DNA of 8,247 bases from Candidatus Eiseniibacteriota bacterium (GTDB taxonomy: Bacteria; JAFGKV01). Made by a program: the position numbers and the translations under genes. The notes below the pieces were generated by a model. That model made no database searches. It was not told the origin of the DNA and saw nothing but the letters and a program-made list of their open reading frames with translations. Below, piece by piece: positions 5,475 through 8,247 of the stretch. Location: assembly GCA_025453925.1 (NCBI GenBank), contig JALOPK010000251.1, forward strand, positions 1 through 8,247, given 5' to 3'. Each line of letters opens with the position of its first letter. Positions within the stretch are counted from its first letter, which is position 1.

Positions 5475-6850
5475 GCTGTCGGGACACCCATGACGCGGGC
5501 GAGCTCGGCGTTTGTGGTCACCCCGTCCTCGATCATGCAACGCGCCTGTGTTTCCAGCGATGCCGCGCCGGTGCTCTCGATCCGCCGCCGCAGCTCATCC
5601 TCCGAAGCGCCTCGGCGGATCGCCGTTCTCAACTCCTCCTTGACCCGGGTCACTCTGAATATGCCGATCCGGCCGTGATAACCGGAGCCGCCGCATGCCG
5701 GGCACCGCACATCCCGGGAAACGGTGACTCCCGTGCAGGAGTCGCACCGCCGACGCACGAGACGCTGGGCGATCAGTGCCCGCAGCGCTGCGGCCAGGAG
5801 TTCCCGCTCCATGCCGAGCTGATTCAGCCTGGTGACCGCCTGGGCCTCGTCATCGGTGTGCAGACTGGTCAGCACGAGGTGTCCGGTGAGGGCGGCCTGC
5901 ATCGCGATCCTGGCGCTTTCCGCATCGCGCATCTCCCCGACGAGTATCACGTCGGGATCATGACGCAGTACGGCGCGCAGCGCCTGGGCGAAGGAGAGTT
6001 GCGGGCCGACTTCCACCTGCACGGCTCCCGGAATCTGGATCTCCACGGGATCTTCCACGGTGATGATCTTCTCAGTGGATGGAACGCCGGTACGCAGGAG
6101 TACGTGCAGCGTAGTGCTCTTGCCGGAACCGGTCGGCCCGCATGCCACCAGCAGGCCGCTCCGCACGCGCATGACGTCCCCGAGTATCTCCCTGGCCTCC
6201 GGGGAAATCCCCAGGTCCTGAAGCACGGGGAACTCTGTGGGGGATGGCAGGAATCGAACGTGAACCGCCTCTCCGTGCGGCGTGGGGAGCACCGAAATCC
6301 TGAGATCTCGGCCGTCGGTGCGGATCCTGCCCTCTCTGGGGATCATCGACGGCGTGGGATCCAAGCCAGCCATGACCTTGACCCGGGCGGCAATTCGTCG
6401 CCCATGCTTGGCGAGATCATGCGGCGCCGGCACTGGCTGCAGCAATCCATCGATCCGGAGCCGGATGCCGAGGCAATCAAGGGACGGTTCCACGTGAAGA
6501 TCTGTTGCCCTTCGCCTGCCGGCTTCGGCGATGAGTTCATCGACGAACCGGACGACGCCCGCGTCCGGCGGCAGCACCGATTCACCCTCGGAGCCGGGCG
6601 CATCCTCCGCGGCGATAGCCGCCGCCCCGATGCCGTAGAGCCGGACGAGCTGGGTGCGAAAGACCTCGGGGGCGACCGTGACTACCCCGACCCGCACCCG
6701 GGTGAGCTGCTCGATCTCCGCCCGGGCAGAGGAGGACAGAGGCTCCGCGGCCACCAGGGAGACGAGATCGCCGATGACTTCCATCGGAGCCACCGCATAG
6801 TGCAGGGCGACGGATCTGGGGATTCCGTTGACGTTTGTTGAAGCCGGCAT
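5471..6850 (-). CDS. gspE: Type II secretion / type IV pilus assembly ATPase GspE
   Basis: Hexameric cytoplasmic ATPase that powers pseudopilus assembly, 459 aa. Residues ~15-75 look like a reduced N-terminal (MshEN/T2SSE-type) domain. The linker domain contains TDLHVEP (116-122) and RLRIDG (130-135), normal for GspE. The motor domain has Walker A GPTGSGKST (238-246), Asp box TVEDPVE (264-270), Walker B DVILVGEMRD (300-309) and His box TGHLVLTSLHTDD (322-334). A four-cysteine zinc motif (Cys369, Cys372, Cys383, Cys386) precedes GYHGRIGIFRV, but only 10 residues separate the two CxxC pairs, where GspE/PilB usually have around 30. The protein is somewhat short, mostly at the N-terminus. The start at 6850 is backed by GGAGGG 8 nt upstream. 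The stop overlaps the next start as ATGA. PilB/PilT-type ATPases are close relatives, but the gspG-type neighbour favours a secretion system. Confidence 0.95.
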   Translation of the reverse strand: MPASTNVNGIPRSVALHYAVAPMEVIGDLVSLVAAEPLSSSARAEIEQLTRVRVGVVTVAPEVFRTQLVRLYGIGAAAIAAEDAPGSEGESVLPPDAGVVRFVDELIAEAGRRRATDLHVEPSLDCLGIRLRIDGLLQPVPAPHDLAKHGRRIAARVKVMAGLDPTPSMIPREGRIRTDGRDLRISVLPTPHGEAVHVRFLPSPTEFPVLQDLGISPEAREILGDVMRVRSGLLVACGPTGSGKSTTLHVLLRTGVPSTEKIITVEDPVEIQIPGAVQVEVGPQLSFAQALRAVLRHDPDVILVGEMRDAESARIAMQAALTGHLVLTSLHTDDEAQAVTRLNQLGMERELLAAALRALIAQRLVRRRCDSCTGVTVSRDVRCPACGGSGYHGRIGIFRVTRVKEELRTAIRRGASEDELRRRIESTGAASLETQARCMIEDGVTTNAELARVMGVPTA

Positions 6851-6858
6851 GGGGGCTG

Positions 6859-6864
6859 CCCTCC
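6859..6864 (-). promoter_or_regulatory. Shine-Dalgarno of gspE
   Basis: GGAGGG on the minus strand, 8 nt before the ATG at 6850. It supports this start and separate translation of gspE from the gene upstream. Confidence 0.7.
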
Positions 6865-7005
6865 GGAGTAACTCGCCGCTACTCAGCGCGCCGTTCGTGG
6901 AGTACCGTGGAACCTGCCGTTCGAAGCCGTCTTCCCTGCGGGGTTGCGTAACCGGGATGCCCTCACTGCGTGCAACGCTTCTCTTCGCTTCGCGCGTGAT
7001 CTGAA

Positions 7006-7022
7006 CGCCGGCCGCACCGGCG
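7006..7022 (-). terminator. Hairpin after the phosphoesterase-cytochrome gene
   Basis: CGCCGG (7006-7011) and CCGGCG (7017-7022) are perfect inverted copies with a 5-nt loop, 26 nt past the stop on the minus strand. The following bases (TTCAGATCACG) give no clear T-run. It could partly separate the cytochrome transcript from gspE. Confidence 0.3.
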
Positions 7023-7048
7023 GGCCGACCTGCTCCCCAACCAGGTTT

Positions 7049-8247
7049 CTAGTGGATGCCAGTGAGGTTGCCGTCACGGTACTCGAAATCCGGATCTCGC
7101 TCGGGAGTGTGGCACTGCAGGCAGACGGTCGGCCCGACGCGCGGGAACCGGCGAGCCTTCTCCGAGGCGGCCTGCGTCACTCCCGATAATGCCTCTTCGC
7201 CCTTGGTGCGATACATGACGTGGAGGCTCCCCTGCCCATGGCACTGCTCGCACTGCACATTGGCGAGCTCGGGATTCACCTTCAGGCTGATGAATCCCGT
7301 CGGTTTGCCATAGCCGGTGCTGTGGCAGCGAACGCATTCGGGGTCGAAGTGCTTCTGCTTCTGTTCCAGAGTGACCATGGCATGGGCATGCTTCGAGGCC
7401 AGCCACCGTTCGTACACGCCGCTGTGGCATGCTCGGCACTGCTGGGCGCCTGAGTAGCGGTAGTTCATCTGCGTGGGGGGCGGCGCGGCGGGGTGCTGGC
7501 CGCGGGAATCCGCGTAGTACCGCGTGACGCGGGCACCGTAGTTGGCCACGATCTGCTTGATCTCCGGGTCTTCGGGAGTGTCCGTGCCGAGGCCGACCAG
7601 CGTGCCCGTGGATTTGCCCTTGCCGCGGAGCCCGGTCATCTGCAGGCGACCGACCCGCTTACCCTGATCGCCCGCCTGCACCAGAATCGTGTTCCCCACG
7701 CGCTGGGGTTCCTCAGTCAGATGCGAGCCGTGTCCCGCGACGATCACGTCAATCCCCGGCACCTGCTGGGCCAAGGAAAACGCACCGCCCCACCCGAGAT
7801 GCGCCAGCACCACCACGATGTCGGCCTTGGCGGCGACTTCCGGCACCAGCTGCTTGGCCCATTGCATGGGGTCCTCAATCCGGAACCCCAGAGTGTCGAT
7901 GACTCCGGGAGCGGTGAGCATGGTCAGGCCGATGACGCCGACGCGGGTGGTTCCGATCGTGACGATCTCATAGGTCTTGGTCAGCCGCGCGCCGGTGGCA
8001 GGGTCGGAGATGTTGGCCGCCAAAAGGGGAAACGGCATGCTCTTCAAGATCGAATCCACGAACGCGCGCCCAAGCGCAAGTTCGCGTTCGCCAAGCGCTC
8101 CCGCATGATACCCCGCCTTGGCCATGGTCTCCAGGACCGTCTCCGCCTGCATTCGCCCCTGCACGTTCGGCTGACCGGAAAAATCACCCGAGTCAACCAG
8201 CAAGAAATCTCCCTCAGCCCTGATCCGATTCAGATAGGTGGCCCGCC
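7049..8247 (-). CDS. UshA/SoxB-like phosphoesterase fused to tetraheme cytochrome c554-type domain (5' partial)
   Basis: The C-terminal 398 residues of a larger protein; the frame is open through the right edge, and the TTG at 8203 is only an internal Leu codon. Residue numbers start at codon 8245. Residues 1-~235 are a 5'-nucleotidase-type metallophosphoesterase domain: VDSGDF (17-22), AHLG (148-151) and GIDVIVAGHGSH (164-175) match the family, but the usual GNHE is GERE (52-55) and the last motif is HGSH instead of H-x-H/Q. The usual C-terminal nucleotide-binding domain is absent. Instead residues ~265-398 form a cytochrome c554-type domain with four CxxCH heme sites at 270-274, 304-308, 332-336 and 375-379, plus the typical HSTGYGKPTGF (308-318) and CHTPERDPDFEY (378-389). 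It is probably periplasmic or surface-exposed, because c-type heme attachment happens there; the signal peptide would be outside the window. It is on the same strand as the gspE operon. Activity as an esterase is doubtful; electron transfer is likely. Confidence 0.92.
   Translation of the reverse strand, partial: RATYLNRIRAEGDFLLVDSGDFSGQPNVQGRMQAETVLETMAKAGYHAGALGERELALGRAFVDSILKSMPFPLLAANISDPATGARLTKTYEIVTIGTTRVGVIGLTMLTAPGVIDTLGFRIEDPMQWAKQLVPEVAAKADIVVVLAHLGWGGAFSLAQQVPGIDVIVAGHGSHLTEEPQRVGNTILVQAGDQGKRVGRLQMTGLRGKGKSTGTLVGLGTDTPEDPEIKQIVANYGARVTRYYADSRGQHPAAPPPTQMNYRYSGAQQCRACHSGVYERWLASKHAHAMVTLEQKQKHFDPECVRCHSTGYGKPTGFISLKVNPELANVQCEQCHGQGSLHVMYRTKGEEALSGVTQAASEKARRFPRVGPTVCLQCHTPERDPDFEYRDGNLTGIH

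Larger units (their letters stand above)
6851..7048 (-). other. Leader region upstream of gspE
   Basis: This 198-bp gap lies between the cytochrome gene stop and the gspE start, both on the minus strand, and should hold the gspEFG promoter if the operon has its own. I see no good -35/-10 pair; TTGCAC around 6970-6975 has only a weak partner. Near gspE, GAGTA/TACTC copies (6866-6870, 6880-6884) lie just upstream of the ribosome-binding site and could fold near it. Confidence 0.4.

Noticed and set aside
5675-6841. Long (388-codon) open frame on the plus strand
   Set aside because: It is fully antisense to gspE, which has all ATPase motifs in order. Long antisense frames are common in high-GC coding DNA, and this translation shows no family features.
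1-8247. CRISPR arrays, insertion sequences, long direct repeats, attachment sites
   Set aside because: I scanned both strands and saw no regularly spaced repeats, transposase or integrase motifs, or terminal inverted repeats with target duplications.

Overview
This is a high-GC window with tightly packed genes. It most likely comes from a Gram-negative (diderm) bacterium. The evidence is a type II secretion/type IV pilus-like gene set (gspE, gspF, gspG), a lipoprotein signal and a multiheme c-type cytochrome domain, all of which fit a cell with a periplasm. I cannot fix the phylum from sequence alone. The mix would suit lineages such as Gemmatimonadota, Eisenbacteria, Acidobacteriota or Myxococcota, but that is inference. 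There is no rRNA, tRNA, CRISPR array, transposase or phage gene.

Layout. (1) 9-1871, minus: a 620-aa predicted lipoprotein with a DUF3604 (PHP-like) metal-dependent hydrolase domain. (2) 1872-1999: a 128-bp divergent intergenic region with a perfect 6+6 bp inverted repeat. (3) 2000-3433, plus: an NAD(P)-dependent aldehyde dehydrogenase with all catalytic residues. (4) 3434-4120: a convergent, largely non-coding region of 687 bp, unusually rich in perfect stem-loops, with at most one doubtful small minus-strand ORF. (5) 6850 down to 4121, minus: gspE - gspF (in two pieces) - gspG, with stop/start overlaps or an 8-nt gap, so very likely one transcript. (6) 6851-7048: a leader region. (7) 7049-8247, minus: the C-terminal 398 residues of a UshA/SoxB-like phosphoesterase fused to a tetraheme cytochrome c554-type domain. 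Its N-terminus lies beyond the right edge.

How the genes may work together. GspE (ATPase), GspF (inner-membrane platform) and GspG (major pseudopilin) are the motor, anchor and piston of a type II secretion system. The other components (C, D, H-N, O) are not here, so they must lie elsewhere or this is a reduced machine. The phosphoesterase-cytochrome is on the same strand just upstream and is a plausible exported redox protein, but cargo status is only a guess. The DUF3604 lipoprotein and the aldehyde dehydrogenase are divergently transcribed and may share a regulator.

The two most interesting points are: (a) gspF is split into a 56-codon and a 248-codon ORF that overlap at ATGA, with GspF-like sequence continuing across the break in the -1 frame, and the second ORF has its own strong ribosome-binding site; and (b) the phosphoesterase domain of the cytochrome fusion has lost the canonical GNHE motif (GERE instead) and has an altered final histidine motif.
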